From NCBI RefSeq assembly GCF_001679325.1, contig NZ_LZMX01000003.1: a DNA stretch of 64,000 nt. One strand, given 5' to 3'. This document shows, piece by piece, positions 25,289-34,391 of this stretch; position 1 is the first letter of the stretch, and every line of letters begins with the position of its first letter. The position numbers were made by a program, and so were the translations under genes. The stretch comes from Haemophilus_D parainfluenzae_AD (GTDB taxonomy: Bacteria; Pseudomonadota; Gammaproteobacteria; Enterobacterales; Pasteurellaceae). The notes under the pieces were generated by a model, which saw only the letters and a list, made by a program, of their open reading frames with translations, did no database searches and was not told the DNA's origin.

Positions 25289-26380
25289 ATGCAAAAAATC
25301 TTCAAAGTTTCCTTACTTGCTGTGCTTTCATCCCTTGCGGTCAACAGCTTTGCCAGCACGGCAGAAGTGAAAGTGCTTGAGCCTCAATTAAATTACCAAC
25401 AACTTCTTACTCAAAGACAGGTTGTGGATGAGTTGCTTGAACAAGCAGTGAAAATCCAAAACTCGCCGGCTCGTGTGTCAAATGCAGGTTTTACGGCGAA
25501 ACTTCCTTCTAATATGGAGCGTATTGCGGATCTTTTATTGGAAGCGTATAAGCTTGAGCCTTATCGTGTGGATTTTTTGTTTGGCGCAGCGAATGCCAAT
25601 ATTTATAACGGTAATACAGATAAAGCCATTGAGCTTTACCAAAAAGTGCTTGATGTGGCGCCAGATGATGTGAAAGCCCACACTTACTTGGCAGCATGGA
25701 ATCGTTTTAAAGGCAATCAAGCAGAAACTACTAAACATTTAGAACGCTTAAAACAACTTTCACCAGAAAGTGCGAGCAAATTAGAAAAAGTCTTTGCCGT
25801 GATTGATAAAGCGGCTAATCAGCCAATTACCGATAAACTCGAAACCAAGTTACCTGCACAATCTGCAATTATTACATTGGGCTATGCGTTAAACCCAGAT
25901 GGTAGCATGCATGATATTTTGGTGCAACGTTTAGAGAAAACTCTAGAAATTGCGAATCAAAATCCAGATGCGTTAATTATTGTGACAGGCGGTGTGCCAC
26001 AAAACAATAAAACCGAAGGGGATTTGATGAAGCAATGGTTGATTGAGAAAGGCGTGGATGCAAATCGTATTTATTCTGATAACTATGCACGTTCAACAGT
26101 CGAAAATGCACTTTTCTCCCGTTACTCTTTAGCGAAACATAAAATCAAACATGCTGTGTTGATTAGTTCGGGTAGTCACGTTCGTCGCGGACAAGCGTTA
26201 TTTGAAATTGCGACGCAAGAATCTGGTCCACAAGGTCTTGTGATTGAAACGGTCGCCGCATTGGATAAACCGTTAGATCAGTTACAAAAAATTACGGAGA
26301 AAGACTTGCTGGGTATTTATCGTGACAGCTTAAAAACCATGGGATTGCCAATGTTTAACAGCGGTGCATTGCAAGATTAA
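25289..26380 (+). CDS. Exported protein with TPR-like and DUF218 (SanA/ElyC) domains
   Basis: A 363-residue protein with a signal peptide ending in SFAS near residue 23. Residues 60-170 contain two or more TPR-like helical repeats (NGNTDKAIELYQKVLDVAPDDVKAHTYLA). Residues 190-345 are a DUF218 domain, seen from LGYALNPDGSMHDILVQRLEKT, VTGGVPQNNKTEGDLMKQWL and STVENALFSRYSL, the fold of YdcF, SanA and ElyC, which are linked to envelope integrity. It follows glpC after a terminator and may be transcribed alone. The mature protein would be periplasmic. Its function is not known to me. Confidence 0.8.
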   Translation: MQKIFKVSLLAVLSSLAVNSFASTAEVKVLEPQLNYQQLLTQRQVVDELLEQAVKIQNSPARVSNAGFTAKLPSNMERIADLLLEAYKLEPYRVDFLFGAANANIYNGNTDKAIELYQKVLDVAPDDVKAHTYLAAWNRFKGNQAETTKHLERLKQLSPESASKLEKVFAVIDKAANQPITDKLETKLPAQSAIITLGYALNPDGSMHDILVQRLEKTLEIANQNPDALIIVTGGVPQNNKTEGDLMKQWLIEKGVDANRIYSDNYARSTVENALFSRYSLAKHKIKHAVLISSGSHVRRGQALFEIATQESGPQGLVIETVAALDKPLDQLQKITEKDLLGIYRDSLKTMGLPMFNSGALQD

Positions 26381-26396
26381 TTAATCTTCCAAAAAC

Positions 26397-26428
26397 AAAA
26401 GTGCGGTGAAATTTCACCGCACTTTTTT
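26397..26428. terminator. Uptake-sequence hairpin between DUF218 gene and asnA
   Basis: AAAAGTGCGGTGAAA and TTTCACCGCACTTTT form a nearly perfect inverted pair of uptake cores between two convergent genes, followed by T's. Confidence 0.9.
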
Positions 26429-26442
26429 ATTTTCTCGTTCGA

Positions 26443-27435
26443 TTAAAGAATATGTTGATATTGTTCTAACATTTCTTTTGGCCATACGCTTGATTGCACT
26501 TCACCAATGTGTTTTTTGTGAAGTAAAAGCATTGCCATACGAGATTGACCGATACCACCACCGATGGTGAGAGGTAATTTGCCGTTTAATAAATCTTGGT
26601 GCCAATCCATTTTTAAGCGATCTTCATCACCAGTTAAACTAACTTGTAAACGTAACGCGGATTCATCCACACGAATACCCATTGAAGAAAGCTCAAACGC
26701 TTTACCTAACTCAGCGTTCCACACCAAAATATCACCGTTTAAACCTTTGTAGCCATTTTCAGATTCTGTTGTCCAGTCATCGTAGTCAGGTGCGCGACCA
26801 TCATGTGGTTTACCATCTGATAATTTGCCACCGATACCAATTAAGAACACGGCGCCATATTCTTTACAAATGGCGTTTTCACGCTCTTTGCTTGAAAGAT
26901 CTGGGTAGCGTTTCACTAAATCTTCACTATGTACGAAAGTGATTTCTTTTGGCAAGCTTGATGGAATGTCAAAGCGTGCTTCTACCGCTAATTCAGTTAA
27001 ACGGATTGCACGATAGATAGAACGTACCGTTTCTTTTAAATAAGCAAAGTTACGACGACCTTCAGGAATGACTTTTTCCCAGTCCCATTGGTCCACATAA
27101 ACAGAGTGAGTTTGATCCAATGAATCTTCATCTGGACGTAATGCTTTCATATGAACAAATAAGCCTTCACCTTCTTTAAAGTGGAAACGAGCGAGAGTAT
27201 GGCGTTTCCATTTAGCCAACGAGTGAACCACTTCATAAACCGCATTTGGGATACATTTCACGTTTACTTGAACAGCTTTCTCAATGCCTGATAAGTTATC
27301 TTGCATACCGTTACCAACTTCACTAAGGATTGGACCCTGTACTTCGATAATGCCAAGTTGTTCAATCAAGTTTTGAGTAAAGGTGTTCTTTACAAAGCTG
27401 ATTTCTTGTTGTTGTAAAATAAACGTCTTTTTCAT
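26443..27435 (-). CDS. asnA: Aspartate-ammonia ligase (asparagine synthetase A)
   Basis: Makes asparagine from aspartate, ammonia and ATP. With the start at 27435 it has 330 residues, as in E. coli, and begins with the family pattern up to QQEISFVK. Conserved segments are AVQVNVKCIPNAVYEVVHSLAKWKR, HMKALRPDE, HSVYVDQWDWE and GGGIGQSRM. The longer frame would add 17 residues without ribosome-binding support, while AAGGATAAAT precedes 27435. Divergent from asnC, its classical regulator. Confidence 0.97.
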   Translation of the reverse strand: MKKTFILQQQEISFVKNTFTQNLIEQLGIIEVQGPILSEVGNGMQDNLSGIEKAVQVNVKCIPNAVYEVVHSLAKWKRHTLARFHFKEGEGLFVHMKALRPDEDSLDQTHSVYVDQWDWEKVIPEGRRNFAYLKETVRSIYRAIRLTELAVEARFDIPSSLPKEITFVHSEDLVKRYPDLSSKERENAICKEYGAVFLIGIGGKLSDGKPHDGRAPDYDDWTTESENGYKGLNGDILVWNAELGKAFELSSMGIRVDESALRLQVSLTGDEDRLKMDWHQDLLNGKLPLTIGGGIGQSRMAMLLLHKKHIGEVQSSVWPKEMLEQYQHIL

Positions 27436-27591
27436 ATTTATCCTTCTTTTTATAATAACTGCTAAGATTTGTTGTGCATTATTCAATAAAATGACAAATT
27501 ATTTCAAGTAATTTCTTTACATTGTTTTAAATGTTGAATATTATCAAAAATAAAGAAGATATTTTGAAAAAGATCTAATAAGGAGTGTTTT

Positions 27592-28044
27592 ATGAACAAT
27601 ATCGATACACTTGATCGCCAAATTCTCCGTGTACTGACTAAAGATGCTCGTACACCTTATGCAGAAATGGCCAAAAACTTTGGCGTGAGCCCGGGTACAA
27701 TTCATGTTCGTGTAGAGAAAATGCGTCAGTCTGGCCTGATTGAAGGGACAAAAGCGATTATTGATGAGCGTAAGTTGGGTTACGATGTGTGTTGCTTTAT
27801 TGGCATTATTTTGAAAAGTGCAAAAGATTATGAAAAAGTGATTAAAAAGCTAGACACCTTTGATGAAGTGGTGGAAGCCTATTACACCACGGGTAACTAT
27901 TCGATTTTTATTAAAGTGATGACACATACGATTGCTGAATTACATTCTGTGCTGGCGACTAAAATTCAGCTAATTGATGAAATTCAATCGACGGAAACCT
28001 TGATTTCTATGCAAAATCCTATTTTACGAGACATTAAACCTTAA
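27592..28044 (+). CDS. asnC: AsnC, Lrp-family transcription regulator
   Basis: A 150-residue Lrp/AsnC protein. An N-terminal helix-turn-helix (LDRQILRVLTKDARTPYAEMAKNFGVSPGTIHVRVEKM, about residues 6-45) is followed by the RAM/effector domain, with the pattern YYTTGNYSIFIKV. It activates asnA in low asparagine in E. coli, and the 156-bp asnA-asnC gap should hold both promoters. AAGGAGTGTTTT precedes the ATG. Confidence 0.96.
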   Translation: MNNIDTLDRQILRVLTKDARTPYAEMAKNFGVSPGTIHVRVEKMRQSGLIEGTKAIIDERKLGYDVCCFIGIILKSAKDYEKVIKKLDTFDEVVEAYYTTGNYSIFIKVMTHTIAELHSVLATKIQLIDEIQSTETLISMQNPILRDIKP

Positions 28045-28060
28045 ATGTCATCGAAACAAT

Positions 28061-28093
28061 AAAGGCGTGTATTAAACACGCCTTTTGTTTTTT
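28061..28093 (+). terminator. asnC terminator
   Basis: AAAGGCGTGT and ACACGCCTTT form a ten-base stem with a short loop and a T-rich tail. It also sits at the end of the convergent oxidoreductase gene. Confidence 0.88.
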
Positions 28094-28095
28094 AA

Positions 28096-29391
28096 TTAAC
28101 GATAACGATCGAGGAATTTGTAATAGAGTACGCCGATCTTGGTGGCTAAGTTTTTAAGATATTTTCCACCGTAAAACGAAGGGACTTTCAACCCTTCAAA
28201 AATTCTCAAACGTTCGTCATTACCTAAAATTGCTTCTGCAATAATGCGTCCTGCAAGTCCAGTGAGAGCGACACCGTGTCCAGAATAACCTTGCGCAAAG
28301 TAAATATGCGGTGAAATACGACCAAAATGCGGGCTTGCGTTCATTGTCATATCAATTGGCCCTGCCCAGCCATAGTCAATTTTGACATTTTCTAACTGTG
28401 GGAAAACATGCAACATATTGCCACGCATAATTTGCACCATATCTTTTTCTGAGCTTGAGTCACTACCAAATAACAAACGGTTATCTGCACTCAAGCGATA
28501 GTAATCGAGCAAGATATTGTTATCGCAAACAGACATGCCATTGTTGATCACTGAGTCAGCCGTGGCTTGATCTAAAGGTTCGGTCGCAATAATAAAGCTC
28601 TCGACCGGTAAAATTTTGCGATTAATACCGTGATGAATGGACTTCGGTAGTGCATCAATATAAGCGTTGGTGGCTAAAATAACGTCTTGAGAAATGACCG
28701 CACTTTTATCGGTTTTGACTTCAATGCTGCCTGATTTTTCCACTAAATCCACAACAGGTGATTGTTCATAAATCTGCACGCCTAAATCCAAGCAAGCTTT
28801 TGCTAAGCCTAAGCAATAGTTAAGTGGGTGTAAGTGGCCTGAATTGCTATCGTATAAACCACCCACATAAATATCACTGCCTAAATGTTGTTTAAGTTTG
28901 GCTTTATCCCAAAGTTGCATCTTGTCATAGCCAAAAGTCGCATGGCTGGCTTTTTCCATTTCAATGAGATCGTCCATACGACGTTCATTTAACGCCAATG
29001 TGGCATAACCTTTTTTCCAATCACATTGAATGCCATATTTCGCAATACGTTCATCAATAATATCAATGGCTTCTAGCGACATATCCCAAAGTTGTTTTGC
29101 TTTATCAAAACCCACTTGTGCAATATATTCATCAATGCCTTCTTCAAAACCGTTGATGGCTTGACCGCCACTTCTGCCGGATGCACCAAATCCCACTCTT
29201 GCACCTTCTAACACAATGACTTTCTTGCCTTTTTCTGCTAATTCAAGGGCGGATGATAAACCGAAGAAACCCGCACCAATAACACAAACATCTGCTTCTT
29301 CTTGCTGAGTGAGAGGCGGCAGTTCAAAGGTTTGATTTCGACTATCGAGATAATAAGATTTGACGTGTTCTTGATGAGCAAATTCGAGCAT
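28096..29391 (-). CDS. FAD-dependent amine oxidoreductase (PuuB/OrdL-like)
   Basis: A DAO-family flavoprotein with the dinucleotide motif VCVIGAGFFGLSSALELAEKG near residue 36 and the block GARVGFGASGRSGGQ shared with E. coli gamma-glutamylputrescine oxidase PuuB. The C-terminal FAD segment YFAQGYSGHGVALTGLAG is also typical. The start at 29391 gives 431 residues (E. coli PuuB 426). The longer frame adds 22 residues and has no better ribosome binding site. No puuA, puuC or puuD is adjacent, so the exact amine is unknown. It is divergent from a polyamine-type binding protein, which supports an amine role. Confidence 0.82.
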   Translation of the reverse strand: MLEFAHQEHVKSYYLDSRNQTFELPPLTQQEEADVCVIGAGFFGLSSALELAEKGKKVIVLEGARVGFGASGRSGGQAINGFEEGIDEYIAQVGFDKAKQLWDMSLEAIDIIDERIAKYGIQCDWKKGYATLALNERRMDDLIEMEKASHATFGYDKMQLWDKAKLKQHLGSDIYVGGLYDSNSGHLHPLNYCLGLAKACLDLGVQIYEQSPVVDLVEKSGSIEVKTDKSAVISQDVILATNAYIDALPKSIHHGINRKILPVESFIIATEPLDQATADSVINNGMSVCDNNILLDYYRLSADNRLLFGSDSSSEKDMVQIMRGNMLHVFPQLENVKIDYGWAGPIDMTMNASPHFGRISPHIYFAQGYSGHGVALTGLAGRIIAEAILGNDERLRIFEGLKVPSFYGGKYLKNLATKIGVLYYKFLDRYR

Positions 29392-29549
29392 AGTTGATGA
29401 CTGATTAACATAAAATAGAGATGAGAGAAATCTTACCCTGATGGGAAAATATGTCAAACCTTTTGCAAAAAAGGTGCTATACTCCCCAAGTTTACATAGG
29501 TAAACGATTACTTAAGGTTTATTTTGATTGTCCTGAGGAGGTCAATAAA

Positions 29550-30605
29550 TTGAAAAAAAATGCTGTTCAATACATTAAATCACTTTGTCTTTCTGCTGTT
29601 GCATTTGTCGCAACCTCTGCAGCATTCGCTGCTGAGAAACTTTATGTTTACAACTGGACTGACTATGTGCCATCTAATTTGGTTGCGGAATTTACCAAAG
29701 AAACCGGCATTGAAGTGATTTATTCTACGTTTGAAAGTAATGAAGAAATGTATGCTAAATTGAAGCTGACCTCTAGTACAGGCAGTGGTTATGATTTAGT
29801 TTTCCCATCAAGCTATTACGTCAATAAAATGGCGAAAGAAGGCATGTTGCAAGAGCTTGATCACAGCAAATTAAGTAATTTTAAACAAATTCCAGCAAAT
29901 TTATTAAACAAGGAATTTGACCCAAATAACAAATATTCTCTGCCTTACGTTTATGGCTTAACCGGTATCGGTGTGAATGCGGATGATATTGACCCAAGCA
30001 AAATTACGAGTTGGGCTGATTTATGGAATCCAGAATTTAAAGGCAAGGTATTATTAACCAGTGATGCGCGTGAAGTGTTCCACATTGCATTACTTTTAGA
30101 TGGAAAATCACCAAACACCACGAATGAAGAAGACATTAAAGCGGCTTACGAGCGCTTAGTGAAATTGTTACCAAATGTGGTGACCTTTAACTCTGACTCG
30201 CCAGAAGTTCCGTTTGTTCAAGGTGAAGCCTCTATTGGTATGTTATGGAATGGTTCGGCTTATTTAGCACACAAAGAAAATCCAAGTATCCAATTTGTAT
30301 ATCCAAAAGAAGGCGCGATTTTCTGGATGGATAACTACGCGATTCCAAAAGGTGCGAAAAATACAGAGGGCGCTTATAAATTTATCGACTTCTTACTTCG
30401 TCCTGAAAATGCGAAATTAGTGGTTGAAAAAATGGGCTTCTCCATGCCAAATGAAGGCGTGAAAGCATTACTTTCACCTGAAATGGCGAATAATCCAACC
30501 TTGTTCCCATCTGCTGAAAACATTGAAAAAGGCATTATGCAAGGTGATGTCGGTGAAGCGGTTGATATTTACGAAAAATATTGGAATAAATTAAAAACCA
30601 ATTAA
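29550..30605 (+). CDS. potD: PotD-like spermidine/putrescine-binding protein
   Basis: A periplasmic solute-binding protein of 351 residues with a signal peptide ending SAAFA near residue 28. The mature part starts EKLYVYNWTDYVP, a PotD/PotF hallmark, and has the polyamine-binding pattern around YGLTGIGVN, WADLWNPEFKGK and DVGEAVDIYEKYW. I choose the TTG at 29550 because GAGGAGGT lies about 8 bases upstream and the signal peptide then begins directly. No ATG is available there. The potABC transporter genes are not adjacent, so it would work with a transporter encoded elsewhere. Divergent from the PuuB-like gene. Confidence 0.9.
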   Translation: MKKNAVQYIKSLCLSAVAFVATSAAFAAEKLYVYNWTDYVPSNLVAEFTKETGIEVIYSTFESNEEMYAKLKLTSSTGSGYDLVFPSSYYVNKMAKEGMLQELDHSKLSNFKQIPANLLNKEFDPNNKYSLPYVYGLTGIGVNADDIDPSKITSWADLWNPEFKGKVLLTSDAREVFHIALLLDGKSPNTTNEEDIKAAYERLVKLLPNVVTFNSDSPEVPFVQGEASIGMLWNGSAYLAHKENPSIQFVYPKEGAIFWMDNYAIPKGAKNTEGAYKFIDFLLRPENAKLVVEKMGFSMPNEGVKALLSPEMANNPTLFPSAENIEKGIMQGDVGEAVDIYEKYWNKLKTN

Positions 30606-30618
30606 TCAAATATTGATG

Positions 30619-30648
30619 AAAAGTGCGGTGAATTTGACCGCACTTTTG
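30619..30648 (+). terminator. Uptake-sequence hairpin after potD
   Basis: AAAAGTGCGGT and ACCGCACTTTT form an inverted pair around a short loop. The T run is weak (TTTTGCTTTG), so some read-through into the PACE gene is possible. Confidence 0.7.
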
Positions 30649-30666
30649 CTTTGTAAAGGATGACAA

Positions 30667-31080
30667 ATGAGTTTTCTTGAGCGATTTTTTCACGCAATCT
30701 TGTTTGAAACCACGGTTGTGTTGCTTTCTGTTTTCGCTTTGTATTTCTTTACAGAAGAAAGTGTTTCTATTCTCTTTGGGTCCATGGTACTGGTTTCCTT
30801 AACCGCCATGCTATGGAACCTCGTTTTTAATTATTTTCTTGATAAAGTCTTTACGGGGCCACGAGAAAAGCGAGGCGTCATATTTCGTACTTTACATGCC
30901 ATTTCATTTGAAGTTGGTTTGCTTGTTTTCACAGTCCCGATCATTGCTTACTTTTTGAAAGTAGATTGGATCACGGCTTTTATGATGGATTTCAGTTTAA
31001 CGGTAATGGTGACCGTTTATACCTTTATTTTTAATTGGGTGTATGATCACGCGCGATTGCTGTTTATTAAGCGTGAATGA
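30667..31080 (+). CDS. PACE-family efflux transporter (AceI-like)
   Basis: A 137-residue protein with four membrane helices in two bacterial-transmembrane-pair repeats. The marks are ERFFHAILFETTV (R-x2-H-x3-FE, residues 5-17) in the first repeat and HAISFEVGL in the second, with NLVFNYFLDKV and NWVYDHAR at the ends of the pairs. AceI-type members export chlorhexidine and also short-chain diamines such as putrescine and cadaverine. Its position right after a polyamine-binding protein fits that role. AAAGGATGACAA precedes the ATG. Confidence 0.9.
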   Translation: MSFLERFFHAILFETTVVLLSVFALYFFTEESVSILFGSMVLVSLTAMLWNLVFNYFLDKVFTGPREKRGVIFRTLHAISFEVGLLVFTVPIIAYFLKVDWITAFMMDFSLTVMVTVYTFIFNWVYDHARLLFIKRE

Positions 31081-31106
31081 TGCAATAGGTAAGAGAAGAA
31101 ATAAAA

Positions 31107-31150
31107 AAGTGAGGTCAAAATCTAAGATGTTTTTGACCGCACTTTTATTT
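31107..31150. terminator. Hairpin between PACE gene and purB
   Basis: AAAAAAGTGAGGTCAAAA and TTTTTGACCGCACTTTT pair over most of their length with a mismatch at one base of the first uptake core. It is flanked by T's and lies between convergent genes. Confidence 0.8.
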
Positions 31151-31180
31151 TTAGGGCGTGGTAAAACGCCCTTTTATTTC

Positions 31181-32548
31181 TTAAAGTTTTTCCACTAACT
31201 CAATGGCTGCACCAATATAGGTTGCAGGAGTAAGTTGTTGTAAACGTGCTTTTTCATCAGCTGGAATATCCAGTTTTTCGATGAATTCACGCATTGCTTT
31301 TTCATCAACGCGTTTACCACGAGTGAGCTCTTTTAATTTTTCGTATGGTTTTTCAATACCATAGCGACGCATCACGGTTTGAATTGGCTCAGCTAAAACT
31401 TCCCAGTTGTGGTTGAGTTCATCACGGAGATGTTGTTCGTTAACTTCTAATTTGCTGATACCTTTACGCGTTGCAGCATACGCAATTAAACAATAGCCTA
31501 AACCCACACCTAAGTTACGTAATACAGTAGAGTCGGTTAAGTCACGCTGCCAGCGAGAAATTGGTAATTTTTGACCAAGGTGAGTCATCACAGCATTGGC
31601 TAAACCTAAGTTACCTTCTGAGTTTTCGAAGTCGATAGGATTCACTTTATGCGGCATGGTGGATGAACCAATTTCACCCGCGATAGTGCGTTGTTTAAAG
31701 TGATTTAATGCAATGTAGCCCCATAAATCACGGTCGAAGTCGATGATGATGGTATTAAAACGTACCACGGCATCAAAGTATTCAGCAATGTAATCGTGAG
31801 GTTCAATTTGCGTGGTGTATGGGTTCCAATCTAAACCTAATGAGGTGACAAATTCTTCGCTAAATTTGTGCCAGTTGATATTTGGATAAGCCGATAAATG
31901 CGCATTGTAATTACCTACTGCACCGTTAATTTTACCCAAGATTTCATTTTGTTGGAGTTGTTTGAATTGGCGTTTTAAACGGTAAACCACGTTCGCCATT
32001 TCTTTACCCACAGTACTTGGTGAGGCAGGTTGGCCGTGTGTACGAGAAAGTAATGGAATGGTTTTGTATTCGTTCGCTAAACGGGTGATTTCATCAATCA
32101 GTTTTTGCCATTCAGGTAAGATCACTTCTTCACGCGCCGTTTTTAACATCAAGGCATGAGAAAGGTTGTTAATGTCTTCTGATGTACAAGCAAAGTGAAT
32201 AAATTCAGAGACTTTGGCTAATTCTGGTAAAGCTTCACTTTTTTCTTTTAAGAAATATTCAACCGCTTTGACGTCATGATTCGTGGTGCGCTCAATTTCT
32301 TTGATACGTTCAGCATCTTGAAGACTGAATTCTCCCACAATTTTATTAAGGTAATCGTTTGCTTCTTTAGACAAAGAAGAAACTTCTTGGATTTCAGCGG
32401 TCGCCGCCAATTTTTGTAACCAACGTACTTCCACGGTGACACGGAATTTGAGCAAGCCAAATTCACTGAAAATACCACGTAATGCGGTGGCTTTATCTTG
32501 ATAACGACCGTCAATCGGGGAAAGAGCGGTTAATGCGGAAAGTTGCAT
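31181..32548 (-). CDS. purB: Adenylosuccinate lyase
   Basis: Cleaves SAICAR and adenylosuccinate, two steps of purine synthesis. The 455 residues have the fumarase-superfamily signature SSTMPHKVNPIDFEN near residue 295 and the catalytic histidine regions TTNHDVKAVEY and SRTHGQPASP. It follows hflD by 16 bases on the minus strand. E. coli has hflD-purB in the same order. I saw no PurR box near hflD or purB, in contrast to purL. Confidence 0.97.
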   Translation of the reverse strand: MQLSALTALSPIDGRYQDKATALRGIFSEFGLLKFRVTVEVRWLQKLAATAEIQEVSSLSKEANDYLNKIVGEFSLQDAERIKEIERTTNHDVKAVEYFLKEKSEALPELAKVSEFIHFACTSEDINNLSHALMLKTAREEVILPEWQKLIDEITRLANEYKTIPLLSRTHGQPASPSTVGKEMANVVYRLKRQFKQLQQNEILGKINGAVGNYNAHLSAYPNINWHKFSEEFVTSLGLDWNPYTTQIEPHDYIAEYFDAVVRFNTIIIDFDRDLWGYIALNHFKQRTIAGEIGSSTMPHKVNPIDFENSEGNLGLANAVMTHLGQKLPISRWQRDLTDSTVLRNLGVGLGYCLIAYAATRKGISKLEVNEQHLRDELNHNWEVLAEPIQTVMRRYGIEKPYEKLKELTRGKRVDEKAMREFIEKLDIPADEKARLQQLTPATYIGAAIELVEKL

Positions 32549-32564
32549 AAGAGTTCTCCAAGGA

Positions 32565-33188
32565 TTAATTTAAAGTTGAGTAGAGTTGTCGTGCTGCTTG
32601 CACTAATTTTTTACGATGAAATAACAGTTGCCATTTGCTGCCACCTACTTGACGCCACAAAACGGCCGAACGAATGCCGGCAAGCAAACACGCACGAATT
32701 TTGTCTTGTACATTTTGTTGCTGTAAATGATATGCCGAACCAATAATATGAATGCGTTTGCCTAAAGGACTAATTGTATCGACATAAATGTTTGCCATGA
32801 TAGAAAACATCTCATCATCAAATTGATTGTCGTGATAAGAAAGTTGTTCTGGTAAACGGGCAATTCGGCGGCCAAGTTCTTGTTTGATTTCAGGTTGCTT
32901 GTTTAATTTGCTCTCTAACGCTAACAGGCTGCCCCAATAATTCAATAAATTTTTGTCATTTAATTGAGTGAGTTGCTCAATAAGTGTGTTTAATCCCACT
33001 TTAAGATGTTGAACATCACCGCCAAATACGGCTAATGTATCTTCAGGTTGAGTGATGAGAAGAGAATGAATGGTGGTTTGGAATGCATCTTGATGATCAA
33101 CTTCGCCTTTTTGTGCTAATTGACTGATTAATAAGACAGATTGACAAACACCGGCAAGTGCCAGAGCCATATCATTATAATTTTTCAT
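32565..33188 (-). CDS. hflD: High frequency lysogenization protein HflD
   Basis: A 207-residue mainly helical inner-membrane-associated protein, known in E. coli for binding phage lambda CII; its cellular role is unclear. The family pattern is MKNYNDMALALAGVCQSVLLI followed by the LAVFGG segment. The start at 33188 fits the family length (213). The longer frame adds 24 residues, has no clear ribosome-binding advantage and would overlap the trpS promoter. It is followed by purB and divergent from trpS, the order I recall for H. influenzae. Confidence 0.94.
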   Translation of the reverse strand: MKNYNDMALALAGVCQSVLLISQLAQKGEVDHQDAFQTTIHSLLITQPEDTLAVFGGDVQHLKVGLNTLIEQLTQLNDKNLLNYWGSLLALESKLNKQPEIKQELGRRIARLPEQLSYHDNQFDDEMFSIMANIYVDTISPLGKRIHIIGSAYHLQQQNVQDKIRACLLAGIRSAVLWRQVGGSKWQLLFHRKKLVQAARQLYSTLN

Positions 33189-33328
33189 TGGGACTATAGA
33201 TTGTAAGCTGTAGAAATTTTGGGCGTAATATAGCATTTTTACACATTGTTTTGAACTCAATCATTAAAAAACGCCCTATCTTTTGTTATCATAGCGCCAA
33301 TTCAGTTTACAGAATGAAAGGATAACCA

Positions 33329-34333
33329 ATGACAAAACCAATTGTATTCAGTGGCGTGCAGCCTTCCGGCGAATTAACTATCGGGAATTATTTAGGTGCA
33401 CTTCGCAACTGGGTGAAAATGCAAGAAGATTATGAGTGTATTTTCTGTGTGGTGGATTTACACGCCATCACTGTACGTCAAGATCCTGCAGCACTTCGCA
33501 AAGCAACGCTTGATGTGCTCGCCCTTTACTTGGCTTGTGGCATTGATCCGAATAAAAGCACGATCTTTGTGCAATCTCATGTACCAGAACATACTCAACT
33601 AAGCTGGGTGTTGAACTGTTACACCTATTTCGGTGAGATGAGCCGTATGACTCAATTCAAAGATAAATCAGCACGTTATGCCGAAAATATTAACGTGGGT
33701 TTATTTGATTATCCCGTTTTAATGGCGGCAGATATCTTACTTTACCAAGCGAAAAGCGTACCGGTGGGGGATGACCAAAAACAACATTTAGAAATCACTC
33801 GCGATATTGCCGCTCGTTTTAATGCTCTTTATGGTGATATTTTCACGATCCCTGAAATCTTCTTAGGCAAAGCGGGTGCGCGTATTATGTCTTTGCAAGA
33901 TCCTGATAAAAAAATGTCTAAATCAGATGATAACCGTAATAACGTGGTGACCTTGCTTGAAGATCCAAAATCGGTGGCAAAAAAAATCAAACGCGCGGTA
34001 ACAGACTCTGATGAACCACCTGTTGTACGTTATGATGTGCAAAATAAAGCGGGTGTATCTAACTTATTGGATATTCTTTCTGCGGTAACCGATAAATCTG
34101 TGGCAGAACTTGAAAAAGAATTTGAAGGCAAAATGTACGGGCACTTAAAAACAGCGGTGGCTGACGAAGTGTCAAACTTACTTGCCGGCTTACAAGAACG
34201 TTTCTATCAATATCGTAACGATGAAGCGCTTTTAGACGAGATTTTACGTCAAGGTGCGGAAAAAGCCCGTGCAAGAGCAAAAGCAACCCTTGACAAAGTG
34301 TACGAAGCCGTAGGCTTTGTTGCAGCAAAATAA
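33329..34333 (+). CDS. trpS: Tryptophanyl-tRNA synthetase
   Basis: Charges tRNA-Trp. A class I enzyme of 334 residues. The HIGH-type motif is TIGN in SGVQPSGELTIGNYLGA, and the KMSKS loop is seen in DKKMSKSDDN. AAAGGATAACCA precedes the ATG. The gene is followed by a terminator and then yfcZ. It is divergent from hflD-purB. Confidence 0.98.
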   Translation: MTKPIVFSGVQPSGELTIGNYLGALRNWVKMQEDYECIFCVVDLHAITVRQDPAALRKATLDVLALYLACGIDPNKSTIFVQSHVPEHTQLSWVLNCYTYFGEMSRMTQFKDKSARYAENINVGLFDYPVLMAADILLYQAKSVPVGDDQKQHLEITRDIAARFNALYGDIFTIPEIFLGKAGARIMSLQDPDKKMSKSDDNRNNVVTLLEDPKSVAKKIKRAVTDSDEPPVVRYDVQNKAGVSNLLDILSAVTDKSVAELEKEFEGKMYGHLKTAVADEVSNLLAGLQERFYQYRNDEALLDEILRQGAEKARARAKATLDKVYEAVGFVAAK

Positions 34334-34349
34334 TAATTTTAAACTTAAT

Positions 34350-34376
34350 AAGCCGTGTTCTGTCACGGCTTTTTTA
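34350..34376 (+). terminator. trpS terminator
   Basis: AGCCGTG and CACGGCT form a stem with loop TTCTGT, followed by TTTTTT. Confidence 0.88.
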
Positions 34377-34391
34377 GATAAGGAGAAAAAT

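Noticed and set aside
26397..26428. Possible CRISPR or repeat array from recurring AAGTGCGGT elements
   Set aside because: The elements are DNA uptake sequences, scattered singly or as inverted pairs, with no regular spacers.
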